From Azolla pinnata (lineage: Eukaryota; Streptophyta; Polypodiopsida; Salviniales; Salviniaceae), in assembly GCA_037176905.1 (NCBI GenBank), contig JBBBWG010029599.1, positions 8,579 through 52,229 on the forward strand: a stretch of 43,651 bases of DNA, in the 5' to 3' direction. The translations under genes and the position numbers were made by a program. The notes beneath the pieces were generated by a model. The model did not search any database and was not told where the DNA came from. It saw only the letters and a program-made list of their open reading frames with translations. Within the stretch, counting starts at the first letter, position 1. Every line of letters starts with the position of its first letter. Positions 1 to 10,246 of this stretch are shown piece by piece.

Positions 1-655
1 AACCTCGACATAAAACCCATACCAAACCTAGCCATAAAACCCATACCAAACCTAGACATGAAACCCATACCAAACCTAGACATAAAACCCATACCAAACC
101 TAGCCATAAAACCCATACCAAACCTCGACATAAAACCCATACCAAACCTAGACATAAAACCAATACCAAACCAAGACATGAAACCCATACCAAACCAAGA
201 CATGAAACCCATACCAAACCTCGACATAAAACCCATACCAAACCTAGACATAAAACCCATACCAAACCTAGACATAAAACCAATACCAAACCTAGACATA
301 AAACCCATACCAAACCTAGACATAAAACCAATACCAAACCTAGAAATAAAACCCATACCAAACCTAGACATAAAACCAATACCAAACCAAGACATGAAAC
401 CCATACCAAACCTCAACATAAAACTCATACCAAACCTAGACATAAAACCCATACCAAACCTAGACATAAAACCCATACCAAACCAAGACACAGACCCATA
501 CCAAACCTAGACATAAACCAATACCAAACCTAGACATAAAACCCATACCAAACCAAGACACAGACCCATACCACACCAAGACATGAAACCCATACCAAAC
601 CTAGACATAAAACCCATACCAAACCAAGGCATGAAACCCATGCCAAACCTAGATG
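1..655. repeat. 24-bp tandem minisatellite (encodes KPIPNLDI when read on +)
   Basis: About 27 head-to-tail copies of a 24-bp unit fill the left edge; the array probably continues beyond the window. Each unit is eight codons, so the plus strand reads as an open KPIPN-[LQ]-D-[IM] peptide repeat. Units differ by point changes (cta/ctc/caa, gac/gcc, ata/atg), and two near 485-570 are length variants carrying 'cagaccc'. The open reading is a consequence of unit length and stop-free composition, so it is not evidence of a protein by itself. The last units merge into the 5' flank of the EF-hand/TPR gene. Confidence 0.95.
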
Positions 656-852
656 TGGCCCCCGATGAAGACCTGAGACCTACTTCACAAGACCAGAGTT
701 CTATTGTGAGTTCTTCTATTGTGATGAACAAAGCCTGTGATGTGGGCACTCTTTCAACACTATCCTTTCTTCCCTGTCTTCTCTTCTCCCCCTCCTCGAC
801 CTCCTCCTCCTCCTCCTCCGCCCGCAAATCGATCTCCCTGCCTGCTGCTTCC
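656..852 (+). promoter_or_regulatory. Probable proximal promoter/5' leader of the EF-hand/TPR gene
   Basis: Non-repetitive sequence between the minisatellite and the chosen ATG at 853. It includes a pyrimidine-rich stretch (about 775-825, CTC/CCT repeats), as is common in plant leaders. I see no clear TATA box. The stretch is open in the frame of the downstream gene, so a longer N-terminus starting at ATG 583 cannot be excluded from sequence alone. Confidence 0.35.
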
Positions 853-3025
853 ATGGATGATCTCCGCAGACAGAAAGCTCGCAAGATCTTCGATCGCTTC
901 GACGAATCCCGGGATGGGCGGCTCAGCAAGGCGGAGATGGCGGCGCTCGTGGTGTCCGTGAACCCGCGCGTGAAGTTCAGCTCCCCGCAGATCGACTCCA
1001 TCCTGGAGGAGGTGTTCCGGACGTACGCGGAGTTCATCCAGGGCTCGGCGGGGCTCAGCTTCGAGGGCCTGCTGCAGACGTATCGCGACGGAGCCGGAGA
1101 CATAGACAGGGATTTCGAGACCTTGAGGCTCAGGCTCGACGGCGAGGGCGATGGCGAAGGAAATGAGCCCAAGAAGAAGGGTTTTGAAGAGGCGCGCAAG
1201 AAGGAGGAGGAGGAGGAGGGAGAAGAAGAAGAAGAAGAAGAAGAGGGGAAAGGGAGCTATGGCGAGCACAACAACAAGGTAAGCTCCGTCTTCTCTGTCT
1301 CGGTTTCGTCTGTCGTGGAGGAGGCGGCCATGGCGCCGCCTCGCAGCTCGCTCTTCTCGAGGAGGACGGAGCACATGCCATCGTGGGCTCTGCCGAACAT
1401 CGGCTTCGATTCGACGTGGCTCCTCGTCGAGGATCTGCTCATCATCGTCAAGCGGCTGGAGGCGAGAATGGCGAGGAACGCGAGATCCCAGGGCTTCTCG
1501 GAGACCTTCTCGTCGTCGTCGGATATGGTGCCATGGTCTGCGGATCTGAGGCCGAATCAGCCGTGGGAAACCCTAGGAAAGGAGTACGCGGCCTTCCAGC
1601 GCGAGCTCTCGGGCATAACCCGGAGAGCCCGCGAAGAATCGGCGTCGCCCGAGGAGGAATTCGATGCCCATCTCGCCATCGGATGGGCGCTTTGCGACCA
1701 CTTCCTCGTCGATCACGCCGCCTCCTTCCTCGCGAGGGCCCACGCGATCAAGCCCCGCGACGCCCGCCCCCTCTTCCATCTCGGCAACGCGTTCTACTCC
1801 GCGGGGAGCTTCGCGAAGGCCATGGAGAGCTACGGCCTCGCCCTCAACACGGGCAGCTTCGCGGAGATGGAGACCGCCCACATCCGGCCCTTGCTCCACG
1901 TCAACATGGGCATCGTCCTCGAGGCCGAGGGCTTGCTCCTGAGCGCGTGCGAGCAGTACGAGAAGGCCTTGTCGCTCGCGCCGAAGCATTCCAAGGCGCT
2001 GAAGCTGCTGGGGAGCTGCTTGTACGGCGTGGGAGAGTTTCGGCGCGCCGAGAAGGCCCTCGCCGAGGCCATCGACGCGAGCCCCGGCTTCGCGGATGCG
2101 CACTGCGACTTGGCCTCCGCTTTGCACGCGATCGGCGAGGACGAAGAGCGCGCGATCGGCGAGTTCCAGAGGGCGCTCGATCTCAAGCCCGACCACGCCG
2201 ACGCGCTCTACAACTTCGCGGGCTTGTTCAGGGACATGGGGCGCTACCAGCGCGCCGCGGAGATGTACGCCAAGGTGCTGGTGCTGCAGCCCAGCAACTG
2301 GCGGGCGCAGCTCAACCGCGGCGTGGTGCTCCTCGGCGCCGGGGAGGCCGAGGAGTCGCGGAAGGCGTTCAAGGAGGCGTTCAAGCTCACGAACCGCGTC
2401 GAGCTCTACGACGCGATCGAGCACCTGCGGCTTTCGAGGAGGGCTCAGAGGAGGAGGAAGCAGCACGGCAAGGCATCGTCGTCCATGTCTGGCGAGGTGA
2501 AGGATCCAGCTACAGCTACAGCCACAGTTGCAGGAGGAGGAGGAGGAGGAGGAAGGAGGAGGAGGAGGAGGAGGAGGAGCAACGAGGAGGGCGGCGAGAG
2601 TTCGGAGGCGATGATAAGGGTGGATCCATCGCAGTTCCGCCGCGCCAACGAGCGAACGACTCCCTCCAAATGGCTGCTGAACGCGTTGGCGATCCGCCAG
2701 TTCCAGCTGCGGACCCGCTTGCATCGCTGCGATGTGGGCCGGGTTCGAGACGAGCTCCTGTCGTCGTCGGCCGACAAGCGCTCCCCGGGGAGCAAGCCGA
2801 GCGTCGAGAAGGCCCTGAGGAGATTGCTCCATTTCCTCGCGCCCCCCGCGTTCCAAGGCGCGGTGAGAGCGGTGAACGAGAGGATACTCTGCGTGCTCGA
2901 TCCGGGGGCCGAGGGATCGGTGGATGTGGGCATGTTGCTGGCGCTCGTTTCGCCCATATGCGCGGGCTCGACGGAGCAGCGCAAGAGGGCGGCGTTCGAT
3001 GCGCTCGTATGGAGAACAGCTGCTC

Positions 3026-3057
<32 letters not shown>

Positions 3058-3588
3058 ACCAAGTCGGAGGTGCGAGAGCAAGAGAAGAAGAAGGGGGAGA
3101 AGCAGCAGCAGCAGCAGCAGCAGCTGCAGCAGAAGGATGGCGAGGAGCTCCGGAGAGCTGATGTGCTCCTCTACATGAAGCTGCTCCATGCTGTCTACTT
3201 GCCCAAGGATGGGATGAGCCAGGCGCAAGAAGTTCACGGCGGAGGGGAGGGGCCCAGCCTCTCGTTCGGGGAGTTTGTGGGCATTTTCGACGATCATGAC
3301 TGGGGATTCGGCCTCCTCAATGTGCTCGCGAAGCTCGAGTCCAGCGACAGGGTTCGTCAGATCGGCCGTGCTTGCGCAGCTTGTGCTTATCCCATCACTG
3401 GCCCCTGGTTCTGGGAGATCACCGACAAGTTCGATTTGTGCTCCCTCTGCTATAGCCAGGGCAAGCTCCCTGCTTCCGCCTCCCCTCGCCAAAATTCGTA
3501 TTACTGCTTCAAAGAGTACCGCAGCAAGTTTGAAGCTGTCAAAGATCGGCTCTCGCTCTCCAGGTCAAAATCCTTGAATCTCTCCTGA
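853..3588 (+). CDS. EF-hand/TPR protein with C-terminal Cys-rich (ZZ-like) region
   Basis: Intronless, 911 aa from ATG 853. This start is chosen because family members begin directly with the EF-hand; the frame is also open upstream to 511. A canonical EF-hand loop lies at residues 17-28 (D17, S19, D21, G22, E28). An acidic Glu-rich linker follows. TPR motifs span about residues 268-530, with family signatures such as DAHCDLASALHAIGED and DALYNFAGLFRDMGRYQRA. The C-terminal part, about 590-911, contains a DWGFG segment and two CxxC pairs (CAACAYP and LCSLCY, about 841-867). The architecture matches the plant 'calcium-binding TPR' family (Arabidopsis At1g05150/At2g32450 type); its biochemical role is not established, and calcium-dependent protein interaction is an inference. 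Odd features are runs of Arg (GAGGAG), Asp10 (GAT, 3028-3057) and Gln7 (CAG), which are expanded relative to the family. An AAG/GTAAGC donor-like site near 1277 lies inside the reading frame and need not be used. Confidence 0.9.
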
Positions 3589-3879
3589 CTAGCTAGCTAG
3601 CTAAACAAAGGGCCACACAAAGAGGAAAAAGAAACATCGGCTCAGCAAAGTATATAGGTGTAGAAATTATGGGTTCTTCTTCTTGTTCAGTCTCCAGTCT
3701 CCAAGCATTTTGTAAATGTGTATGTATCTAACCCTCCCTCTGTTTGATTTTTTTTTTCTCTTTTTCTTGCTGCTTTGAACAGTCTTTACACAGATGTGTG
3801 TTGTATTTCTAGGAGCATGTACGATTGATGCGATGCGTAAGAAACCCCGTGTGATTCTTTCTTTGATTGTAATTCCCCC

Positions 3880-3885
3880 AATAAA
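3880..3885 (+). promoter_or_regulatory. Candidate poly(A) signal of the EF-hand/TPR gene
   Basis: A perfect AATAAA lies about 290 bases after the stop codon. It is preceded by a T-rich tract (3747-3770) and a TGTAAATGTGTATGTA stretch near 3710, typical of plant far-upstream elements. Distance and context fit 3'-end formation for the gene ending at 3588. Confidence 0.45.
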
Positions 3886-3899
3886 TCTAATATTCTTAT

Positions 3900-5045
3900 T
3901 CATTCTTATGCTGTTTTAACCGATCGTGGATTTTTGGTCGTGGTCACTTCTGGCTTATTCCTTTCTATGGGCTTTGAAACTTTATATCAAGTCCAGGCTC
4001 CTGCCATGTTTGGATTAAGAATGCAGGTATTGTTTGACTTTCAAGCCAACAGAAAATCATGTTTTGGGAGTCCTGAAGTCAACAACCATGGACTCAGGCA
4101 GCAGGTAAGACCAGGTTGAAACAGTTTGATGCATTCAAATTAGTAAAATTTCATCTGGATTCTGTAATCTTGACAGAAAATGCTACATTGCATCCTGTCT
4201 TCGATCTATTTATCGAATGCCAAATCGAATGCTTCGGGTTGAAATGCCTATAGATGCAAAAAGTGGTGTTCCATATGGGCTGATCAACAATTGATCAATA
4301 GTTGATATGGAACAGAATCATATTTCAAGTTGGTCGATAGTTGATACGGCGTGGAATTATCTATCGCGTCGATCAATTGTTGATGTGGAATGGAATCTTG
4401 TACATCTCAAGTTGATCTACAATTGGTATGCAAATCTGTTTGCGGGCTGATCAGCATAGTCCATATGTGTGAAAAAAGAAGTTTATAAGTCAATCTGAAA
4501 ATCATGTTGCAAAGATGGAAGATCATTGTAAACAACATTTTCAAACCATATATGGATAAATTTTGCTCATGATTGCTGATACGATTGATCTTTTTTTAAA
4601 TGCGCAATCACTCCAAACTCTGAAATGTTCAAATTCCTACATACTTTGATTACATAATTTCGATTGGGAATTCAACTACATCAGAAGATCTTCAACAGGT
4701 TTGGATGCTCGAAGCTCTGAAATTTTATGTACATAGGCCAAATTCCTACATACTTTGACTACATAATTTTGGCTGGGAATTCAACTACATCGGAAACATC
4801 CAGGCTTTCCAAATCACGCTCTAGCATTCCATCATAAGCTGATCCTAATTTGTTGAAAATGTCAGACGTCTCAGAGAACATCTGAAGGTAAAAACAACTA
4901 TGACCGCTTTCGAATTCGCTGTAACAGAAAGGATCAATGGTTTGCCCTAAACCTTGAAGAGAACGTAAGAGCAAGCACGATCCTCTACGAATCATAATTT
5001 CGAACTTTGTTCCAGAAATCGAGCATGTCATAGCCCTAAAACCTT
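3900..5045. other. Intergenic spacer with dispersed short repeats
   Basis: No gene is recognised here. Around 4275-4440 a TTGAT-TGGAA-like motif recurs about four times, in part as the palindromic element TTGATCAATAGTTGATATGG. A 56-bp imperfect direct repeat occurs at 4631-4686 and 4740-4795 (period 109). Short ORFs are present, but none shows a family signature. Confidence 0.5.
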
Positions 5046-5345
5046 CATCAGTTTCATGCCAGTGCTTGAAGCTTCATCACCAGAAGCATTATACCAAAAT
5101 CTAACCTTCATCAATTTCATATCAGTGCTTGGAACTTCCATCTCCATAACCATATACCAAAACCTAACCTTCATCAATTCCATATTAGTGCTTGGAGCTT
5201 CATCTCCAAAGTGCTTGGAGCTTCATCTCCATAAGAAGCATTATACCAAAATCTAACCTTCATCAATTTCATGCAAGTGCTTGGAGCTCCATCTCCAGAA
5301 GCAAATACCCAAATCTAACCTTCATCATCTTCATCAATTTCATGT
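5046..5345. repeat. 63-bp minisatellite upstream of the first PPR gene
   Basis: The phrase CATCAATTTCAT-x-AGTGCTTGGAGCTTCATCTCCA recurs with starts at about 5046, 5109, 5172, 5261 and 5323. The spacing is 63, 63, 89 and 62. The longer step is explained by an inner duplication of AGTGCTTGGAGCTTCATCTC. The array ends about 130 bases before the ATG of the PPR gene and may contribute to its promoter or leader. Confidence 0.85.
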
Positions 5346-5475
5346 CCTTGAGAGCAGACCTTGGGCTGGGAATCTAGCCATAGCCATGGCTGGATTCCAT
5401 GTCAGCTTTCTTGGGCATTCATTTCAACTGCCCACATGTGGGAGGAGCTTGCTCTGAGCTCTCCTGCACCGGAGC

Positions 5476-8319
5476 ATGGCGCCATTGCTTCACATTCCCG
5501 TTCAAAGGATCTGCTGCATCCTCCTTTGGGCCAGAAAGGAAAGAAGCCTCACCTTCGAGATCCATCTCTACACCTATGCCTGCCAACATGGCCTCGAGGT
5601 ATGCTTCGGCAGCTCCTTCGTTTCGCTGTTCGCAGAATCCGGAAGCGTTTCCCATGCCCACCAGGTCTTCCTGAGGATACCACAAATTCCCGGCGAGATA
5701 TCGTGGAGCTCTCTCATCGCAGGTCATGTTGCAAATGGCGGTTTTGATCGTGCGCTTCCCCTTTACGCGGCGATGCAGGATGCTTTCGATGCGCCGCATC
5801 TCCATGGCCGGGCTTTTGTTGCTTTGCTGAAGGCATGTGCTGCTTCGAATGACCTAGACCGAGGCCGAATGCTACATGCTCGGATCGATGCAGATACGTC
5901 TCTCAAGGCCGATGATTTCGTCACCAGTGCGTTGATTAACATGTATGTGAATTGTGGATCTATTACGCAAGCGGAAGAGGTTTTCAATAATGCCCAAGTG
6001 CGGAATGTGGTGTCATGGAATGCTTTGATGACAGGGTATGTGGAGTATGGCCAGGCTGAAGTCGTGCTCACCTTATTCGAGCAGATGGAAATCGAGGGCA
6101 TATCATCAGATTCTGTAACTCTTAGTTGCACCTTGAAAGCTTGTGGGATTATTGGGGCTAAAGCAAATGGACATTGTGTGCATGCGGAAATCACGAGAAA
6201 AGGGTTGGGAGGACAGCTCCTCCTCGGAAACACCTTGATTGATATGTATGCAAAATGCGGTGCATTGCAAGCAGCCCACCGCATATTCGACATGCTTCCT
6301 GTTCGAACCAATGTTTCTTGGAATGCACTTATCAGTGGGTTTGTTGAGAATGGGCATCCAGAAACAGCCCTCAGCTATTTCAAAGATATGAAAGCTGACT
6401 TTGTCACTCCTGATGCATTCACTCTTACTTCTGCCTTGAAAGCATGTAATTGTGGAGGATCCATACTGGAAGGCTATCAGCTACATACTGAGATTTCTTT
6501 AAGAGGGCTTGCTGAAGCTGATGCTTTCATCGGAAGTGCCTTGATATATATGTATGCATCATGTCTTTCTCTCATAGAAGTCCATGAAGTTTTCAACAAG
6601 ATCTGCCGAAAAACCCTCGTGTCCTGGAATGCACTTTTGACAGGGTATATGGATTGTGGAGATGGAGGGAGGGTACTTGATTGTTTCCATCAAATGCAGT
6701 GCGAAGGCATATCTCCAGATGCTATCACGCTCGTTTGTGTCTTGAAAGCATGTGCAGTTTCAAGAGCAACTCCAGAAGGACATGCAGTGCATCGAAAGAT
6801 TATCCTGGAGGGATTTCCAGACAGTAACAATCTCATCGGAAGCAGTTTGGTAGATATGTATGCCAACTGTGAGAAGCTCGAAGAAGCACAGCATGTTTTC
6901 GATGAGCTCCGAATTAAACCGACAGTTTGTTGGAATGTACTTATTGGGGGGTATGTTGAACAGGGACATTATGTTGAGGCCCTTCATTACTTTGAACAGA
7001 TGCAAAAGGAAGGTAACAGCAGAGACAGTGGAACGCTTGTTTGGGGGTTGAAGGCGTGTGCAAGCCTCAGTGATGCATTCAGAGGACAAGAACTACATGC
7101 TGAGATGTACAGAAAATGTCTAGAAAATGATGCCTCTCTACGAAATTGCGTGATTGATATGTATGCCAAATGTAGTCTATTGGAGGAGGCAGAAGCTGTA
7201 GCTGATATGCTGCCTGCTCCGAGTGTAATCGCTCAGACTGCACTTATGTCAGGTTATATGGAACAAGGGCATCCTGAAAAAGCATTGCAGTGCTTTGAAG
7301 AGATGAAACTCCATGGCATTTCTCCAGATGCTTCTGCTCTCATATGTGGCCTGAGAGCTTGCAGTAGGTTAGGGGCTGTAAAAAAGGGTCATGAAATGCA
7401 CGTCTTTATCATCAAGGCAAGTTTCCTGGAAGGAGATATGACCCTAGGCAATACCTTAATTGTTATGTATGTCAAATTTGGGATATTAGCAGAAGCACAA
7501 GATGTTCTTGATAAGCTTCCAACACGAAGCATTGTCTCATGGACTGCACTCATCACTGGATATGTAGATCGTGGTTTTGGGGAGTACGCGCTGTCTTGTT
7601 ACGAACGGATGCAGAGTGAAGGCATTCCTACAGATGCTGTAACATACCTTTGCTGCCTAACTGCGTGCAGTAACATACCAGATATAGTCAGAGGACAAGA
7701 ACTGCATAGATCTATTTCTAAAAAAGGATTGGAAACAGGACCTATGATTGGGAACTCACTTGTTGATATGTATGCTAAATGTGGGCTTCTTGCTTCTGCA
7801 CTCGCATTATTTGAGAAGCTCGAGATTCCAGATATAGTCTCTTGGAATTCGTTAATTGCTGGATTTTCCCAACATGGAGAATGTGAAGATGTTTTCGAGC
7901 TGCTTCGTGAAATGATAGGAAAGAATATAGATCCTGATCCAGTTACATTTGGTAGCATTCTCAGTGCCTGCAGTCACGCTGGCCTAGTGGATAAGGGTCA
8001 AATGTACTTCAAAATCATGAGCAGTTATTATGGATTTATACCAATGATGGAGCATTTCAATTGTTTGTCTGACATATTTGGGCGTGCAGGCCAGGTAGAG
8101 AAAGCAATTGCGATAATTGAGCATTTACCATGCCACCCTAGTACTGCTCTCTGGCATTCTGTACTGGCTTCTTGTCGGAAGACTGGCCATGTGGAACTTG
8201 GAGAACAGGCATTTGAGTGTGCAATCCAATTAGATGACAAGGATTCGTCAACTTACATATGTATGTTGAATATATATGCAGATGAAGCTCATATTCTTGA
8301 TGCAACAAGTAGGAGGTGA
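5476..8319 (+). CDS. PLS-class pentatricopeptide repeat protein, C-terminally truncated
   Basis: Intronless, 947 aa. ATG 5476 is the first after an in-frame TGA at 5455. Eight P motifs open with the SW-[NST]-[AS]-L-[IML] signature (for example SWNALMTGYVEYG, SWTALITGYVDRG), alternating with L and S motifs (LKACxxxxx, DMYAKCG), so there are about eight P-L-S triplets. The protein ends within the E1 region (ALWHSVLASCRKTG, then MLNIYADE) and lacks intact E2 and DYW domains. PLS-class PPR proteins bind organellar RNA one base per repeat, usually for C-to-U editing; without DYW this protein would need a partner deaminase, or may be non-functional. The short Arg-containing N-terminus (HIPVQRICC) could be an organelle-targeting signal, but this is weak. 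A second PPR gene lies 1.9 kb downstream on the same strand. Eroded E2-like sequence follows the stop codon. Confidence 0.92.
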   Translation: MAPLLHIPVQRICCILLWARKERSLTFEIHLYTYACQHGLEVCFGSSFVSLFAESGSVSHAHQVFLRIPQIPGEISWSSLIAGHVANGGFDRALPLYAAMQDAFDAPHLHGRAFVALLKACAASNDLDRGRMLHARIDADTSLKADDFVTSALINMYVNCGSITQAEEVFNNAQVRNVVSWNALMTGYVEYGQAEVVLTLFEQMEIEGISSDSVTLSCTLKACGIIGAKANGHCVHAEITRKGLGGQLLLGNTLIDMYAKCGALQAAHRIFDMLPVRTNVSWNALISGFVENGHPETALSYFKDMKADFVTPDAFTLTSALKACNCGGSILEGYQLHTEISLRGLAEADAFIGSALIYMYASCLSLIEVHEVFNKICRKTLVSWNALLTGYMDCGDGGRVLDCFHQMQCEGISPDAITLVCVLKACAVSRATPEGHAVHRKIILEGFPDSNNLIGSSLVDMYANCEKLEEAQHVFDELRIKPTVCWNVLIGGYVEQGHYVEALHYFEQMQKEGNSRDSGTLVWGLKACASLSDAFRGQELHAEMYRKCLENDASLRNCVIDMYAKCSLLEEAEAVADMLPAPSVIAQTALMSGYMEQGHPEKALQCFEEMKLHGISPDASALICGLRACSRLGAVKKGHEMHVFIIKASFLEGDMTLGNTLIVMYVKFGILAEAQDVLDKLPTRSIVSWTALITGYVDRGFGEYALSCYERMQSEGIPTDAVTYLCCLTACSNIPDIVRGQELHRSISKKGLETGPMIGNSLVDMYAKCGLLASALALFEKLEIPDIVSWNSLIAGFSQHGECEDVFELLREMIGKNIDPDPVTFGSILSACSHAGLVDKGQMYFKIMSSYYGFIPMMEHFNCLSDIFGRAGQVEKAIAIIEHLPCHPSTALWHSVLASCRKTGHVELGEQAFECAIQLDDKDSSTYICMLNIYADEAHILDATSRR

Positions 8320-8327
8320 TGTGCTAG

Positions 8328-8479
8328 TTCAAGGTAGCCTTCCTTTCCCGGCCGCATTTGCTTGTGATCGGAATGGAGCTTGCTTCACATAAATCACAGC
8401 AGATTCCCGTCATAGAAAAGCATTTGAATCAGATCAAACTTCTCAACAGAAAGCTACAGCATATTTCAGCTCCAGACTC
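8328..8479 (+). pseudogene. Vestigial E2-like motif of the first PPR gene, out of frame
   Basis: Just after the PPR stop, a different frame (codon phase of position 8328) reads PHLLVIGMELASHKSQQIP, followed by EKHLNQIKLLNRKL. This resembles the PPR E2 motif (pattern VH-x-FVVGD-x-SHP...IY-x-KL-x-L). It sits where E2 should follow E1, but the spacing is shorter than normal and the frame is shifted relative to the CDS. I read it as a frameshifted, decayed remnant. No alignment was run. Confidence 0.4.
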
Positions 8480-10000
8480 AGTGATTGGAGTGATTGGAGT
8501 GATATTTGGTTTCCAATCTTCCATGGCCTCATATCTCCTGGGCTGCAAATTCAGGTATATTTTGTCCGTTCTCTTTGATTGACCGCAGTTTTTCTCTGAG
8601 CAATTTGAGAGTTAACAAAGAAGTTGAATTAACATTACGATCTTTTATTTGTCGTAGATGCTGTCTGTTGATTGAATAACACCGATGGTGCAAATGCATA
8701 TGAATAATGTCTCTATGATGTTATATTTTTGTGTAGAGAGCAAGGCTGGTGGCTTTTGTGGATTGAGACAAAGGCAAGTTATGACAATGGATAGCAAAGA
8801 AAACCACCACTACAGGGATATGTTGGAGGGAGAGAAGGTAGGGTACTTACCACTTCTTGTGCTTTTAAACTGCTTCCAATGCAACCCTTTTTCTGTGTTT
8901 AAATGGTCTTATTGTGGTGCCCTTTTACAGGTCCATATGCAATGATCCTTCAGATGAGACGTTGAGATGTTCTCTTCAGGGTGAAACAGTTCCTCCTGGA
9001 AAGCGTCGCAAGTGAACAGCTAGACTTCCAATTCACGAAGTCACAAAAAGATGAAGGAGAAAAGAGAATCAGAAGTAGCACAAGCTTGAAGTAAATGATC
9101 CCATGGTGAGCAATGGCAGTTGTACCCATGTTCTGTTGATGGTTTTGATGATCAAAATTTGCCATTTACTGAGTGGAAAATGCGAACCCCTGTTTCCTTC
9201 AATTGGAGGTTGCAAAATTACAAAATGGTCAGATGGTATGATTCTGGCATTCCCTGGTTGCGAATACAGACAATCGCAACTGTAAAGCGACAAAGATGAA
9301 AGGTACTCACTCGTGATTATCTCCCTTTCCATTGTAATGGATCTTTTCTCTGTAATCGAGAAGCACATCCTAATGTGTTGCGTCTCATGGGCAGAAAAGA
9401 GCTCTTGAGGTGGAAATCTAGTGAAGGCAAAGGGCACTTTAGTGCCTTTCTCTCTTCAAAATCATAGATTGTTGATTTTCTGATGGATAGGTTTTGTAAA
9501 AGGCCTGATTCGGGTCGATTTCGTTTGATGCATTGAATCATCCCGTAGAGAATGGGCGAATTTTGAAGGCGAAAAAACAAACAGGGCAAACTTTTCAATG
9601 ATTGATCAATGCACTCTGTTATAGTGCCAGAAACCCTGTTGTGATGCTTCTGTTGTGACAAGCTTCTGATCTGAAAAGCCATGGCCTTGGAAGAAAAACA
9701 GGCAACTTCTGTAGTGAGCAAGGCAGATCTGATTGCCTCGTCGATGTACTTACTTGTACAGTAGTACAGCGATTGCATTCGTATCGTGCCCTAATCAGCA
9801 CGATTAACCTAACACCAGCACAAAACACCATGATGTGTGGTGATGCTGGCATCTTCATCCTGTTCTTTCGATCAACATGAGAATATGTCGTGGACTAGCA
9901 ATGCGCACGATGGGCCCCTGAATCATGCTAATGCTCTCCTAATCGATCGCGATTAGCACAGTGATATAGGCTTGATTTGGTGCTTGCTCATAACAGCTTT
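8480..10000. other. Spacer between PPR genes, with possible DYW-like remnant
   Basis: No intact gene is seen. Around 8769-8825 one frame reads RQVMTMDSKENHHYRDM, loosely resembling the end of a DYW domain (RE-I-x-VRD-x-x-RFHHF-x-DG). It shares R, D, S, HH and D, but the match is weak. Splice-like sites are visible: CAG/GTATAT at 8554, TTTTTGTGTAG near 8736, AAG/GTAGGG near 8838 and TTTTACAG near 8929. The 3' region may therefore be spliced. The rest (9000-10000) shows no feature I recognise beyond short CTAATC/GATTAG motifs after 9780. Confidence 0.3.
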
Positions 10001-10066
10001 TCCTAATCATGCTTGTCCAATCTCCTAATCATGTTTGTCCAATCTCCTAATCATGTTTGTCCAATC
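10001..10066. repeat. Three copies of a 22-bp tandem repeat
   Basis: The unit begins TCCTAATCATG and ends TGTCCAATC. It is repeated three times with one C/T difference, and a decayed fourth copy starts at 10067. It lies about 120 bases before the start of the second PPR gene, next to other CTAATC/GATTAG motifs (9785-9960), so it is in promoter position. Confidence 0.9.
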
Positions 10067-10189
10067 TCTTAATCCGGGGCGATTAAGCTTCTCAAGCATG
10101 ATGATTTGGCTCTCTGGCCCAGTCAGTTTTCTGTAAAAGCATCACCATCGCCCAATGGAGAGAGCCATGGATTGGAAGCTTGTGAAGGT

Positions 10190-10213
10190 ATGCAGAAACT
10201 CAACCTTCTCCCT

Positions 10214-10246
<33 letters not shown>

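Noticed and set aside
58..510. 150-codon KPIPN repeat ORF
   Set aside because: It is an artefact of a 24-bp stop-free tandem repeat (divisible by three), with no promoter, no non-repetitive domain and a cut left edge.
1573..3492. Long minus-strand ORF opposite the EF-hand/TPR gene
   Set aside because: Antisense shadow of a GC-rich coding gene; it has no domain and Leu/Ile runs arise from the opposite Gln and Asp repeats.
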